A DNA stretch of 64,000 bases, taken from NCBI RefSeq assembly GCF_000730385.1, contig NZ_CP008849.1, forward strand, positions 868,001 through 932,000, given 5' to 3'. The notes beneath the pieces were generated by a model that saw only the letters and a list, made by a program, of their open reading frames with translations, ran no database searches and had not been told where the DNA came from. The DNA is from Alteromonas australica. Lineage in GTDB: Bacteria > Pseudomonadota > Gammaproteobacteria > Enterobacterales > Alteromonadaceae. Of this stretch, positions 1-9,806 are shown in pieces (the first letter of the stretch is position 1; every line of letters begins with the position of its first letter). Made by a program: the position numbers and the translations under genes.

Positions 1-160
1 TGCCTTGGTTGTCACCTGGATTGCCATATTTAAAGGGTATGATTCCATTCCTACTTCGGAAGGGATCAGTAAAGCAACAACTGAAACCGTTGTGTTTTCT
101 TCATTAGCAGTATTAGGGCTGGACTTCGTGCTCACCGCCCTTATGTTTGGTATCGAGTAG
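1..160 (+). CDS. mlaE: MlaE, ABC permease of phospholipid trafficking (3' end only)
   Basis: Partial gene: the reading frame enters from the left edge and stops with TAG at 158-160, leaving about 52 C-terminal residues. The visible tail is hydrophobic and ends in an [13 protein letters not shown] motif typical of the MlaE/YrbE permease C-terminus. MlaE is the inner-membrane permease of the MlaFEDB ABC transporter, which moves phospholipids between the inner and outer membranes and keeps the outer leaflet asymmetric. The identification rests mainly on the directly following mlaD (9 bp gap), mlaC and mlaB, the standard operon order. mlaF would lie upstream, outside the window. Confidence 0.85.
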   Translation, partial: ALVVTWIAIFKGYDSIPTSEGISKATTETVVFSSLAVLGLDFVLTALMFGIE

Positions 161-169
161 AGGGTTGGT

Positions 170-643
170 ATGAATAAGTATAAAACGGAAATGATGGTAG
201 GTGTATTTGTAGTCCTGACCATTGGCGCTATTTTGTTGCTGGCATTAAAAGTGGCCAATCAATCGATGGCCACAGACGGCGACACCTACACCCTGTACGC
301 AAAGTTTGACAACATTGGTGGTCTTAAACCTCGCTCTGCGGTGAAGGTAGGCGGCGTGACGGTAGGTAGAGTGACTTCAATTTCCCTCGACCAAGGTGAC
401 TTCACTCCCATTGTAGAGTTGTCAATATCAAACGAATACAACGGTTTCCCTGAAACCAGTTCGGTATCAATTTTAACGTCGGGCTTGTTAGGCGAACAAT
501 ATGTTGGCTTCCAGCCTGGGTTCTCATTCGATGGCGTGGCTAATTTGAAAGATGGCGATTATCTGCAAGACACCAAGTCTGCGTTGGTACTAGAAGACTT
601 AATTGGACAGTTTTTATTCAATCGCGGTAGCGACGAAGATTAA
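170..643 (+). CDS. mlaD: MlaD, MCE-domain lipid-binding subunit
   Basis: 157-residue protein with one N-terminal membrane anchor (about residues 8-27) followed by a single MCE domain (about 38-120). The MCE fold is recognisable from the YTLYAKFDNIGGLKP start and the VKVGGVTVGRV core. In the known system six MlaD chains form a periplasmic ring on the MlaFEB complex, with a hydrophobic pore that passes phospholipids between MlaC and the inner membrane. The length is close to the usual family size (about 150-180). The ATG lies 9 bp after the mlaE stop, so the two are co-transcribed. Nothing about it looks truncated. Confidence 0.93.
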   Translation: MNKYKTEMMVGVFVVLTIGAILLLALKVANQSMATDGDTYTLYAKFDNIGGLKPRSAVKVGGVTVGRVTSISLDQGDFTPIVELSISNEYNGFPETSSVSILTSGLLGEQYVGFQPGFSFDGVANLKDGDYLQDTKSALVLEDLIGQFLFNRGSDED

Positions 644-723
644 CGAATATTTAGGTAGGCGGATGAAACCATACGGGGTGTTATCAGGTCTGCTGTAGTA
701 GGACACGATTTAGGAGAGTTACA

Positions 724-1389
724 TTGAAAAAGTTGATGGCAGTTGCCGGTTTATTGCTGATGTCGTTGGTAGGGAACGTTCAGGCACAAGAAATTAATGA
801 TCAAAACCCTTACCAACTGGTGAAAGGCGTAGCGACAAAAACCTTTGATAGAATTAAAGCGAACCAAGAACAAATTAAGCAAGATCCAGAAATGCTTCGA
901 ACCATTATGGAAGAAGAATTGGTGCCGCACATTGATTACAAATTTGCCGCATTTATGGTGTTAGGAAAGCACTTTAAATCGGTACCAAAAGAAAAAATGG
1001 GTGAATACATTAGTGTATTTAGACAATACCTAATTACTACCTACGCGGTAGCGATGGGTTACTACGACAACCAAGAGGTTATTTTCGAGCCAGAATCTAA
1101 CTTTGAAGATCAGAAGTCAGTTACCGTGCGTGCCGTAGTGCAAGATCCTGAGCGTCCAGAAATTAAAATTGCATTTAAAGTACGTAAAGACAGCAAAACC
1201 AACGAGTGGAAAGCTTACGACATGGTGGCTGAAGGTATTAGTATGCTAAACAGCAAACGTAGCGAATTTGAGTCGATCTTACGACAAGAAGGCATTGATT
1301 CAGTGATTGCACTAATGCGAGATAAAATTGGTAAGCCAGTAGAACTGAATCAAGATGAATCCTACGATATTGACGGAGCATCTGAGTGA
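724..1389 (+). CDS. mlaC: MlaC, periplasmic phospholipid shuttle
   Basis: 221 residues beginning at a TTG codon. This start is chosen because an AGGAG-type ribosome site sits at about 712-719 and because it gives a complete Sec signal peptide (KK, hydrophobic core, cleavage near VQA-QE at about residue 22). The mature part is the MlaC/Ttg2D fold (region EELVPHIDYKFAA and the following helices). MlaC carries phospholipids through the periplasm between the outer-membrane MlaA complex and MlaFEDB. Its stop overlaps the next gene's start as GTGA (1386-1389), implying translational coupling with mlaB. An 80-bp gap separates it from mlaD. Confidence 0.93.
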   Translation: MKKLMAVAGLLLMSLVGNVQAQEINDQNPYQLVKGVATKTFDRIKANQEQIKQDPEMLRTIMEEELVPHIDYKFAAFMVLGKHFKSVPKEKMGEYISVFRQYLITTYAVAMGYYDNQEVIFEPESNFEDQKSVTVRAVVQDPERPEIKIAFKVRKDSKTNEWKAYDMVAEGISMLNSKRSEFESILRQEGIDSVIALMRDKIGKPVELNQDESYDIDGASE

Positions 1390-1694
1390 GCCTTTTTCAG
1401 GTAAGCGACACCGGTAAAATTAGTGTACATGGGCACCTCGACCATAACACACTGTCAAAAGACTTTTGGGTATGCTTAAGCGGGGCAGAACAGGATATAC
1501 TGAAACGTACAAAAACGTGTACTATCGACCTCAGTGATGTAGAGCGAGTAGACAGTGCCGGGTTAGCTTGGTTGTTGAACGCGATTAGAGATGGAAAGCA
1601 ACAGGGAATAGATGTTAGCCTGCATGATATGCCTGAAAAGTTGCTCAAGCTTGCTAAAATTAGTGACCTAGACAGCTTTTTGCCCGTAAATTAA
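1386..1694 (+). CDS. mlaB: MlaB, STAS-domain subunit of the Mla transporter
   Basis: 102-residue cytoplasmic STAS-domain protein starting with GTG inside the mlaC stop (GTGA overlap). The STAS hallmark is the CTIDLSDVERVDSAGLAWL stretch (about residues 44-62), with the conserved Asp-Ser-Ala-Gly at the helix start; this Ser/Thr position matters for MlaB binding to the ATPase MlaF in studied members. MlaB stabilises and regulates MlaF in the MlaFEDB complex. No start other than the overlapping GTG gives the full STAS fold. The position, fourth in the operon after mlaC, is canonical. Confidence 0.92.
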   Translation: MSLFQVSDTGKISVHGHLDHNTLSKDFWVCLSGAEQDILKRTKTCTIDLSDVERVDSAGLAWLLNAIRDGKQQGIDVSLHDMPEKLLKLAKISDLDSFLPVN

Positions 1695-1722
1695 GACAGT
1701 GAAACGAGAAAAGAAGTAAGTT

Positions 1723-3257
<1,535 letters not shown>

Positions 3258-3278
3258 TCATCGTTAACGAAAAGAAAA

Positions 3279-3303
3279 GGCCGCAAATAAAGCGGCCTTT
3301 TTT
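3279..3303 (+). terminator. Rho-independent terminator after murA
   Basis: GGCCGC (3279-3284), 7-nt loop, GCGGCC (3292-3297), then six T (3298-3303). A stretch of A before the stem makes it potentially bidirectional, so it could also stop transcription of the convergent degS gene. Confidence 0.9.
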
Positions 3304-3323
3304 GTGTTTTCCTTGCAAGCGCA

Positions 3324-4397
3324 TTAGTTACTCGCCGCTTGCAGTTCCCCGACCACGGCTTTTATGGTGATGGTTTGTTCGCCACGGCTGACCTCTAACT
3401 CTAACGGTGTGTTAGGGGTGGTTTCCGCAATCATATCTAAAGTCTTTGAAGCGCTTTCTATGCGAATACCATCAATAGCGACAATAATATCACCGGGTTG
3501 TAAACCCGCCTCAGCAGCAGGGCTTCCATTTGCCACGGCGGTTACTTCAATGCCTTGATGGTTGCGGTTTTCACTGCCAATGAATCCGAGTTGACCGCGG
3601 ATAACACGGCCGTGAGAAATGATTTCGTCCATCACGCGTTTGGCTAACTCGTAAGGCACGGCAAAGTTGATACCATCTACATTTCGCACGCGATTACGGG
3701 AGTCTCGAACCTGGAAGTTTGCATTAGTAATTCCCAGTAAAAAGCCATTGCTATCGACTAACGCGCCACCTGAATTACCTTGGTTTAATACCGCATCAGT
3801 TTGAATGAAGTCGACATAGTTCGACAGCCCATTGCGGCCCGCACGGCTGATAATACCTTGGGTAATCGTTTGGCCTAAGTCAAAAGGGTTACCAATGGCC
3901 ATGACGACATCACCTACATGAATGTCTGGCTCTTTAACTTGTGGAATGACATGTAAGTTATCGGCAGACACTTTTAATACGGCAAGGTCGGTAAGGGGGT
4001 CGTTACCCACTATTTCCGCTTCTAGAATTTGCCCGTCTTGCACCGCTACAAAAATGCTATCTGCATTGCGCACAACGTGATGGCACGTAAGTATGTACCC
4101 GTTGTCTGTCATGATAACACCAGACCCAAGACTCGTGCGTTCCCGGGGTTGGTTTCTGAATAAACCAGTGTCTTTTTCTATACTCACACTGTAAATATTC
4201 ACTACCGCTGGCGCTGAACGGCTAAGAGGCGCAAAGTAACTTTCTCTACTTGCACTTACGGAAGGGTCGGAAAACAAGCCTTGCGTAAAACCGTTGCCTT
4301 GCCGTAAGTCAGGTAAGAAGAGCAACAGCAACAATGCGACGATTGTGCCGAGAAATACAGATTTTAAGAAAAAGCTAACGATTGAGCTGCCAGTCAC
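3324..4397 (-). CDS. degS: DegS, inner-membrane site-1 protease of the sigma-E pathway
   Basis: 357 residues: one N-terminal membrane anchor (about 7-28), a trypsin-like protease domain and a single PDZ domain, which separates DegS from the two-PDZ DegP/DegQ. The catalytic triad regions are visible as TCHHVVRNAD (His), DLAVLKVSAD (Asp) and NQGNSGGALVD (Ser). In the known pathway the PDZ domain senses unfolded outer-membrane porin tails and DegS then cleaves the anti-sigma factor RseA. It lies downstream of degQ on the same strand but behind a terminator, so it probably has its own promoter in the 178 bp between 4398 and 4575. Length matches the family (about 355). Confidence 0.95.
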   Translation of the reverse strand: MTGSSIVSFFLKSVFLGTIVALLLLLFLPDLRQGNGFTQGLFSDPSVSASRESYFAPLSRSAPAVVNIYSVSIEKDTGLFRNQPRERTSLGSGVIMTDNGYILTCHHVVRNADSIFVAVQDGQILEAEIVGNDPLTDLAVLKVSADNLHVIPQVKEPDIHVGDVVMAIGNPFDLGQTITQGIISRAGRNGLSNYVDFIQTDAVLNQGNSGGALVDSNGFLLGITNANFQVRDSRNRVRNVDGINFAVPYELAKRVMDEIISHGRVIRGQLGFIGSENRNHQGIEVTAVANGSPAAEAGLQPGDIIVAIDGIRIESASKTLDMIAETTPNTPLELEVSRGEQTITIKAVVGELQAASN

Positions 4398-4574
4398 GGA
4401 TCACACTTATTTATAGGTTTATAATTGTCAACAACTGCACTATTGGCGTTTGCTATAGCGCTATTAAAGCAGAGCATAACATTTAATGCATTATTCTGGT
4501 TAAATTTATCCGATAGTGAAGACGTATTTCACGGTAAACAACAACGCCTGTTTATAAATCCCCCCCGTTGAAGC

Positions 4575-4606
4575 AAAAAAAAAGCAGCGCTAATGAACGC
4601 TGCTTT
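4575..4606 (-). terminator. Rho-independent terminator after degQ
   Basis: Perfect 9-bp inverted repeat, AAAGCAGCG (4581-4589) with CGCTGCTTT (4598-4606). On the minus strand the stem is followed by a T run (complement of the A run from 4575), 26 bp after the degQ stop. It separates degQ from degS transcription. Confidence 0.88.
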
Positions 4607-4631
4607 TTGGGGACCGATTAAACGTAGTTAT

Positions 4632-5996
4632 TTAACGGATAACGAGATAAAGCGTGGAGTTACCTCGTTTTACATTGAGTGCGATAACACCACTGGCATC
4701 ATCTAACGCATTTCTAAAATCTGACACGCTAGATGTGCGTTTACGATTAACACCCACAATCACGTCATCAGGCTTAAGACCAATGCGTGCAGCCGGGCTG
4801 TTGCGCTCAATATCTGAAATAACTACGCCAGCATTGCCGGCTTCATCTGCGCCATTTGTTAACGTAGCGCCTTCCAAGGCAGGGTGAATTTGCTGCGCGG
4901 TGACGGTAGCTTGCGTAGCATCACCCAATACAACCTCTACGGTGACTTCTTCACCTTTACGAAGTAGCGTCAGCTCCACTTCTGCGCCAGCGCCCATACT
5001 GGAAATACGCGCACGTAATTCAAGGAAGCTATTGATCTTACGGCCATTAACTTCAGTTATGATGTCTCCCGCTTCTATACCGGCATCTTCGGCCGCGGAT
5101 TCCGGCGTGACTTCGCTAACAAATGCGCCAATGTTCACATTGGCGTTCATCGCTTCTGCGAGCCCTGCGTCAATGTCGCTACCGACTATGCCTAATAGGC
5201 CGCGGCGAACTTCGCCATATTCGGCAATTTGATCAGCCAAGCTTTTCATCATATTTGAAGGGATAGCAAAACCAATACCTACATTTCCACCATTAGGCCC
5301 AAAAATAGCGGTATTGATGCCCACTAAGCGACCATGTAAATCCACCAATGCGCCACCGGAGTTGCCTCGGTTAATGGCAGCGTCGGTTTGAATAAAGTCT
5401 TCGTATCCGCCAATATTTAGGCCAGAGCGCCCAAGGGCACTGACTATGCCTGATGTCACTGTTTGCGAAAGACCAAACGGGTTACCAATGGCCACCACAA
5501 AGTCGCCTACGCGGAGTTCGTCTGAATCGGCAAGAGGAATTGCTTTTAGGTCATCAGGGTCAATTTTTAACAAAGCAATGTCGCTTTGTTCATCAGCACC
5601 TAATTTCTTAGCCGTAAACTCTCTGCCATCAGTAAGCTTAACGGTAATCTCGTCTGCGTTGTCGACCACATGGCTGTTGGTAACCACATACCCTTTTTCT
5701 GCATCAATGATAACGCCTGAGCCTAAACCTCTAAACGGGCGTTCTTGCACTTGTTCCTGTGGTGCGCCAAAAAAGTACTGGAACATTTCTGGAACTTGTT
5801 GGCGAGACGTTTGCGTGCCTTTCACTGCAATACTCACCACAGCAGGGGTGGCTTCTTCAAGCATGGGTGCTAACGACGGCACTTCGTCTTTCTTATCTGA
5901 AAAGAAAGGCAGTGCCGCATTTGCGGTAACACTAAAGCCCATAGAGCTAACTACAACGGCAGACGCCAATACATAATGGCGAAAAGACATTTTCAT
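4632..5996 (-). CDS. degQ: DegQ/Do-family periplasmic serine protease and chaperone
   Basis: 454 residues with a signal peptide (cleavage near ANA-AL, about residue 27), a trypsin-like protease domain with triad His109 (TNSHVVDNAD), Asp139 (QSDIALLKI) and Ser213 (NRGNSGGALVD), then two PDZ domains (about 255-350 and 360-450). This is the Do (DegP/DegQ) architecture: oligomeric cages that degrade or refold damaged periplasmic proteins. I call DegQ from its place next to degS and its length (E. coli DegQ 455, DegP 474), but with only one such gene visible it could do the DegP job as well. A possible sigma-E promoter lies just upstream. Confidence 0.92.
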   Translation of the reverse strand: MKMSFRHYVLASAVVVSSMGFSVTANAALPFFSDKKDEVPSLAPMLEEATPAVVSIAVKGTQTSRQQVPEMFQYFFGAPQEQVQERPFRGLGSGVIIDAEKGYVVTNSHVVDNADEITVKLTDGREFTAKKLGADEQSDIALLKIDPDDLKAIPLADSDELRVGDFVVAIGNPFGLSQTVTSGIVSALGRSGLNIGGYEDFIQTDAAINRGNSGGALVDLHGRLVGINTAIFGPNGGNVGIGFAIPSNMMKSLADQIAEYGEVRRGLLGIVGSDIDAGLAEAMNANVNIGAFVSEVTPESAAEDAGIEAGDIITEVNGRKINSFLELRARISSMGAGAEVELTLLRKGEEVTVEVVLGDATQATVTAQQIHPALEGATLTNGADEAGNAGVVISDIERNSPAARIGLKPDDVIVGVNRKRTSSVSDFRNALDDASGVIALNVKRGNSTLYLVIR

Positions 5997-6043
5997 GTTC
6001 GCTTACACTCCTTCAGGTTATTGCGACATTGTATCGATTTTAC

Positions 6044-6073
6044 TAAAGAGTCTTAAGTTACTGAAAAAGTTCC
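6044..6073 (-). promoter_or_regulatory. Possible sigma-E promoter of degQ
   Basis: On the minus strand a perfect GGAACTT (6073-6067) is followed 17 bp later by TCTTTA (6049-6044), resembling the sigma-E pattern (GGAACTT, about 16 bp, TCTGA). It lies about 50-75 bp upstream of the degQ start. The -35 match is exact; the -10 match is only partial. Confidence 0.4.
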
Positions 6074-6078
6074 AGGTG

Positions 6079-6519
6079 TTAGGGTTTCTCTGCGGTAGAC
6101 TGTTCCGATTTTCCGGCGAATAGACCTGACCCCGAGTTTGCAAAGTCTTTTGGTTGGGTATCAGAAACCCTATTTGACTTCGCTTTTTCAGTGCTCTTTA
6201 GGTTATTACGTAAATAGGTGGTGGCTTGCTCACCATAAAAAGGGACTTTAGCGTCTTCGTCGTCAGACTGGTGGAGCAAGGCTTCGTATTCTTCCATTTG
6301 CGAGCGCAAGGTGGCGCACTGGCTTTCAATGCTTTCAACACTTTGACGAGTTTGGTGAATATGGTGTTGCGCCTGTTGCGAGAGAATTTCCTTCACTTGC
6401 TGTTCTGCCGTCGCGGCATTGCCCGACCCTTGTTTAGATTGCACAAAGCGACCAACAAAAAAGCCAATAATTACACCAACCACTAATAAAGCAAGGGACA
6501 CTAACAGTTCCATTTCCAT
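6079..6519 (-). CDS. zapG: ZapG (YhcB/DUF1043), membrane division-associated protein
   Basis: 146 residues: one N-terminal transmembrane helix (about 4-24, ending VGRFVQSK), then a Gln-rich coiled coil (about 35-90) and a polar, disordered tail. This is the DUF1043/YhcB pattern. YhcB (ZapG) is a cytoplasmic-facing inner-membrane protein linked to the divisome, cell shape and envelope synthesis in E. coli. Its divergent arrangement with zapE is conserved in many gammaproteobacteria. The start is a double Met (MEME); either ATG is possible. It is followed by degQ on the same strand after 82 bp. Confidence 0.85.
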   Translation of the reverse strand: MEMELLVSLALLVVGVIIGFFVGRFVQSKQGSGNAATAEQQVKEILSQQAQHHIHQTRQSVESIESQCATLRSQMEEYEALLHQSDDEDAKVPFYGEQATTYLRNNLKSTEKAKSNRVSDTQPKDFANSGSGLFAGKSEQSTAEKP

Positions 6520-6773
6520 CTCCGAATCATACTACAACTTACCTCAGCTAACCTGATACGGTAAATAAGAGGCAAACGACCATACTTTACTATAGCAAGG
6601 TCGATGGTTAAGTGCGCCCATTGTCGTTGTTTATTGCGATAATACGACAAAGGACACCACGCAAGGTGCGATTCTACCGTGATTTTACTTAAAATTAAGG
6701 TCATAATTGAGAAAATCAAGCAGGTCGGTGCAGCCACCATAAGTATTGACATTTTTACGGAGTAGTTTGGGCG

Positions 6774-7871
6774 ATGACGCCATGGGAAAAGTATCAAGCA
6801 GATTTAACCTCACCAGAATTTCATTACGATGCGGCGCAGGAAAACGCAGTTAAAGAGCTTCAACGGTTATACGATGAACTCACAGAGCTACGTAAGAAAG
6901 CCACGTGGAGGGTGAAATTGAAAGCCGCCTTTGGGAAAGGGCACAAAAAAGCAGGCATTCAAGGGATTTACTTCTATGGTGGAGTAGGGCGGGGAAAAAC
7001 CTACCTGGTTGATACATTTTACGATTGCTTACCCTTCGAGAAAAAAATGCGCGTGCATTTTCACCGCTTTATGCACCGTGTTCACGATGAACTTAAGCGA
7101 CTAAATAATGCCCAAGACCCCCTGAAAACCGTAGCGGAAAAACTGGCAAAAGAAGCGCGAGTTATCTGCTTTGATGAATTTTTTGTTTCGGATATTACTG
7201 ATGCCATGATTCTTGGCACTTTAATGGAAGCGCTTTTTGGCCATGGTGTTGTGCTTGTGGCCACCTCTAATATTGTGCCCGACGAACTCTATAAAAATGG
7301 CCTTCAACGCGCACGCTTCTTACCTGCTATCGAGCTTATCAATCAAAACACCCGGGTGGTTAATGTGGACAGTGGCATTGATTATCGCTTACGTACCCTA
7401 GAGCAAGCTGAAATTTATCACTATCCACTTGATCAACAAGCGACAGCAAACTTACATGAATATTTTAATCAACTCGCGCCTGAAGAAGGTACTCGAGAAC
7501 AAAATATTGAAGTCAATAATCGACAAATACCCACCCTGAGGGATGCCGACGGTGTACTTATGATCGACTTTTCAGACTTGTGTGGCGGGCCCCGTAGTCA
7601 AAGCGATTATATTGAACTTAGCCGGTGTTACCATTCGGTGTTGCTGGCAAACGTGAAAGAAATGGGGCAACACAATGACGATGTAGCACGCCGCTTTATC
7701 GCTATGGTGGATGAGTTTTATGAACGCCACGTTAAACTGATAATATCTGCCGAAGTCGCCTTGGAATCCTTGTATACAGAAGGGGTGCTCAATTTTGAAT
7801 TTAGGCGTTGTTTAAGCCGACTAAAAGAGATGCAGTCGCATGACTATTTGGCAACTGAGCATTTACCTTAA
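6774..7871 (+). CDS. zapE: ZapE, AFG1-family ATPase of cell division
   Basis: 365 residues, AFG1/LACE1-like P-loop ATPase. Walker A is GGVGRGKT (about 69-76) and Walker B is VICFDEFFVSD (about 129-139), followed by the family motif VLVATSNIVPDELYKNGLQR (sensor region). ZapE binds and destabilises FtsZ polymers late in division in E. coli. The RBS GGAG lies about 12 bp upstream of the ATG. The gene diverges from zapG over a 254-bp intergenic region. Length agrees with the family (E. coli 375). Confidence 0.94.
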   Translation: MTPWEKYQADLTSPEFHYDAAQENAVKELQRLYDELTELRKKATWRVKLKAAFGKGHKKAGIQGIYFYGGVGRGKTYLVDTFYDCLPFEKKMRVHFHRFMHRVHDELKRLNNAQDPLKTVAEKLAKEARVICFDEFFVSDITDAMILGTLMEALFGHGVVLVATSNIVPDELYKNGLQRARFLPAIELINQNTRVVNVDSGIDYRLRTLEQAEIYHYPLDQQATANLHEYFNQLAPEEGTREQNIEVNNRQIPTLRDADGVLMIDFSDLCGGPRSQSDYIELSRCYHSVLLANVKEMGQHNDDVARRFIAMVDEFYERHVKLIISAEVALESLYTEGVLNFEFRRCLSRLKEMQSHDYLATEHLP

Positions 7872-8056
7872 AGGTTAGCAGATAAGTAAAACAGCATAAA
7901 CACTGTATTGTTTTAGCTAAAATAGGTAGAATTTCGGCAATTTTTCTGTGCCCAAGGTATTTCAACGCTGGTGTCGCTTAATCAATAGGTGATGGGGTAC
8001 AGGCAGTCGATAAAAACGCAACGCAGCATCCTTATTGCGAAAAAGAGAATTTTAAG

Positions 8057-8779
8057 ATGGGAAGAGCATTCGAAGTACGTAAAGCCGCCATGGCAAAAAC
8101 TGCTGGCGCAAAAACAAAAGTGTACTCTAAGTACGGTAAAGAAATTTATGTGTGTGCTAAAAACGGTGGTGCAGACCCAGACACCAACCTGTCGCTTCGC
8201 CGTTTAATGGAGAAAGCGAAGAAAGACCAGGTGCCTAGCCACGTTATTGACAAGGCTATCGATAAAGCCGCAGGTGGTGCGGGAGAAGACTTCCAGCCTA
8301 TGCGCTATGAAGGCTTTGGCCCAGGTAATTGCATGGTTATTGTGGATTGCCTATCTGACAATGCGAACCGCACCATTACCGACGTGCGTAATTGCTTTAC
8401 TAAAACCAACGCTAAGCTTGGCGCACAGGGCGCGGTTTCTCATATGTTCGATCACCAAGCCATTTTTCAGTTTGCCGGTGACGACGAAGATGCCATTTTA
8501 GAAGTGCTTATGGAAGCAGATGTAGATGTTACTGACGTTGAAGTAGAAGACGGTAAAGTGACTGTGTACGCGCCACATACTGAGTTTTACCAAGTAAAAA
8601 CTGCGCTTACTACGGCCTACCCAGACATGACCTTTGAAACGGAAGAAATGAGCTGGATCCCACAGACAGAAACGGAAATCAGCGAAGATGATATGCCTAT
8701 GTTTGAAAAGTTCATGGACATGCTTAACGATTGTGATGACGTGCAAGACGTTTATCACAACGCGATAACGCCAAGCTAA
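8057..8779 (+). CDS. YebC/TACO1-family protein of the YeeN type
   Basis: 240 residues. The central YDxxG-like core ([25 protein letters not shown]) and [10 protein letters not shown] mark the YebC/TACO1 family. The N-terminus ([21 protein letters not shown]) and overall pattern are closer to E. coli YeeN than to YebC, so this is probably the second paralogue found in many gammaproteobacteria. Family members were long annotated as transcription regulators; recent work on YebC supports a role in translating proline-rich stretches. Which role this copy has cannot be read from sequence. Start: the ATG at 8057 gives the full conserved N-terminus. It stands alone, 185 bp after zapE. Confidence 0.85.
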   Translation: MGRAFEVRKAAMAKTAGAKTKVYSKYGKEIYVCAKNGGADPDTNLSLRRLMEKAKKDQVPSHVIDKAIDKAAGGAGEDFQPMRYEGFGPGNCMVIVDCLSDNANRTITDVRNCFTKTNAKLGAQGAVSHMFDHQAIFQFAGDDEDAILEVLMEADVDVTDVEVEDGKVTVYAPHTEFYQVKTALTTAYPDMTFETEEMSWIPQTETEISEDDMPMFEKFMDMLNDCDDVQDVYHNAITPS

Positions 8780-8870
8780 ATATTTACCGCAAACCTGTTG
8801 TTTAAAGAGCACGAACACCGCGTTTTGCGATGAAAGTAAAAAGTGATATTTGCTTTAAGAGAAGATCATA

Positions 8871-8897
8871 AGCCTTATGGGACACCGTAAGGCTTTT
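8871..8897 (+). terminator. Stem-loop between the yeeN-like gene and the LytTR gene
   Basis: AAGCCTTA (8871-8878) pairs with TAAGGCTT (8888-8895), 9-nt loop, followed on the plus strand by TTTTATA. Probable weak terminator between the two convergent genes; the right arm abuts the LytTR stop codon. Confidence 0.55.
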
Positions 8898-9738
8898 ATA
8901 TCGTTATTAGATCCCCAATCACAGCCTTAAATTGCTTAGCGTAATTTCTGCTCAAGCGAACGTTTATGTGGCCCGAGAGGCACACGTCATAATCACCATT
9001 TAGCCTCGATTGATAAGACGTTACCTTATCGATATTTACTATGCAGGAACGGTGAAGCTTAAAAAATCGCGAATCGAGCTCTTCGCCTATTTTTTTTAAA
9101 GAGGATGAGTGCAAATAACTGTTATCTTCTGTCTGAACAAGCACGTACGGCGAGTCTGCCTTAATGCAAAGGATAGCGTCAAAGCTAACAAGGTGATGTT
9201 GTCTGCCATTTTTTATCTCAAGGTTTTTAGGTTGAGATTCTGCTGTATCGGTAATCTCATTGGCTTCTTTTGAATCTAATGTGGGCGAATAGAAACGCTT
9301 TAGGTAAATCATCGACAAAAAATAGATGAATAGGATCTTGGAACTATCATTTGAGAAAGTGAACGCGAGAATTTTTGCAAGCCCATATCCTTGGTCTTTG
9401 AATATCCAAGAGATTGCCCACACCATAACAGTGGACACAAAAACATGACAGAAAACTAATGCCCCATAAAGCAAAATCAGCTTTTGGTGAGACATCTCTT
9501 TAATCATATGAAAAGACTTATACGAACAGAGATAGGCGAGGAAAAACACTACCCAAACGCACTTGAAAAGTAGTGACTCAAAAAACACAAAGGATGTGTT
9601 ATGCCTTTCGGTAAACAAGTAATCCTGAAATATGGACAAGATCATTCCGCATAACGCGACCATGCACACAAGTACAACTGATTTTCCGAGGATAACAGGG
9701 TATATCTTTCTTCGTACTGCACTTATCACAATAAGCAC
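8896..9738 (-). CDS. Membrane-bound LytTR-type transcription regulator
   Basis: 280 residues. The N-terminal half carries about four transmembrane helices (about 17-35, 48-68, 85-112, 128-147). The C-terminal half (about 180-280) is a LytTR DNA-binding domain, recognisable from the DAILCIKADSPYVLVQT segment, LHRSCIVNIDKV and the final RLSRNYAKQFK. There is no receiver domain, so this is a one-component regulator sensing something at the membrane. The likely start is GTG with no clear ribosome site, so the exact N-terminus is uncertain. Its upstream neighbour on the same strand, 68 bp away, is the intradiol-dioxygenase-like gene, a possible target or partner. Confidence 0.8.
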   Translation of the reverse strand: MLIVISAVRRKIYPVILGKSVVLVCMVALCGMILSIFQDYLFTERHNTSFVFFESLLFKCVWVVFFLAYLCSYKSFHMIKEMSHQKLILLYGALVFCHVFVSTVMVWAISWIFKDQGYGLAKILAFTFSNDSSKILFIYFLSMIYLKRFYSPTLDSKEANEITDTAESQPKNLEIKNGRQHHLVSFDAILCIKADSPYVLVQTEDNSYLHSSSLKKIGEELDSRFFKLHRSCIVNIDKVTSYQSRLNGDYDVCLSGHINVRLSRNYAKQFKAVIGDLITI

Positions 9739-9806
9739 CTGAGTGAAGGCTGTGACTGAACGTTTAAGTTAGCAAAGTCATGAATGCTTTAAAACTAGAA
9801 TTGCCA

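Noticed and set aside
6501..6797. Minus-strand frame of 98 codons between zapG and zapE
   Set aside because: Overlaps both gene starts, no ribosome site, no recognisable domain; the space is the divergent promoter region.
7887..7915. Inverted TAAAACA/TGTTTTA after zapE as a terminator
   Set aside because: Short AT-only stem with a 15-nt loop and no T run; too weak to call.
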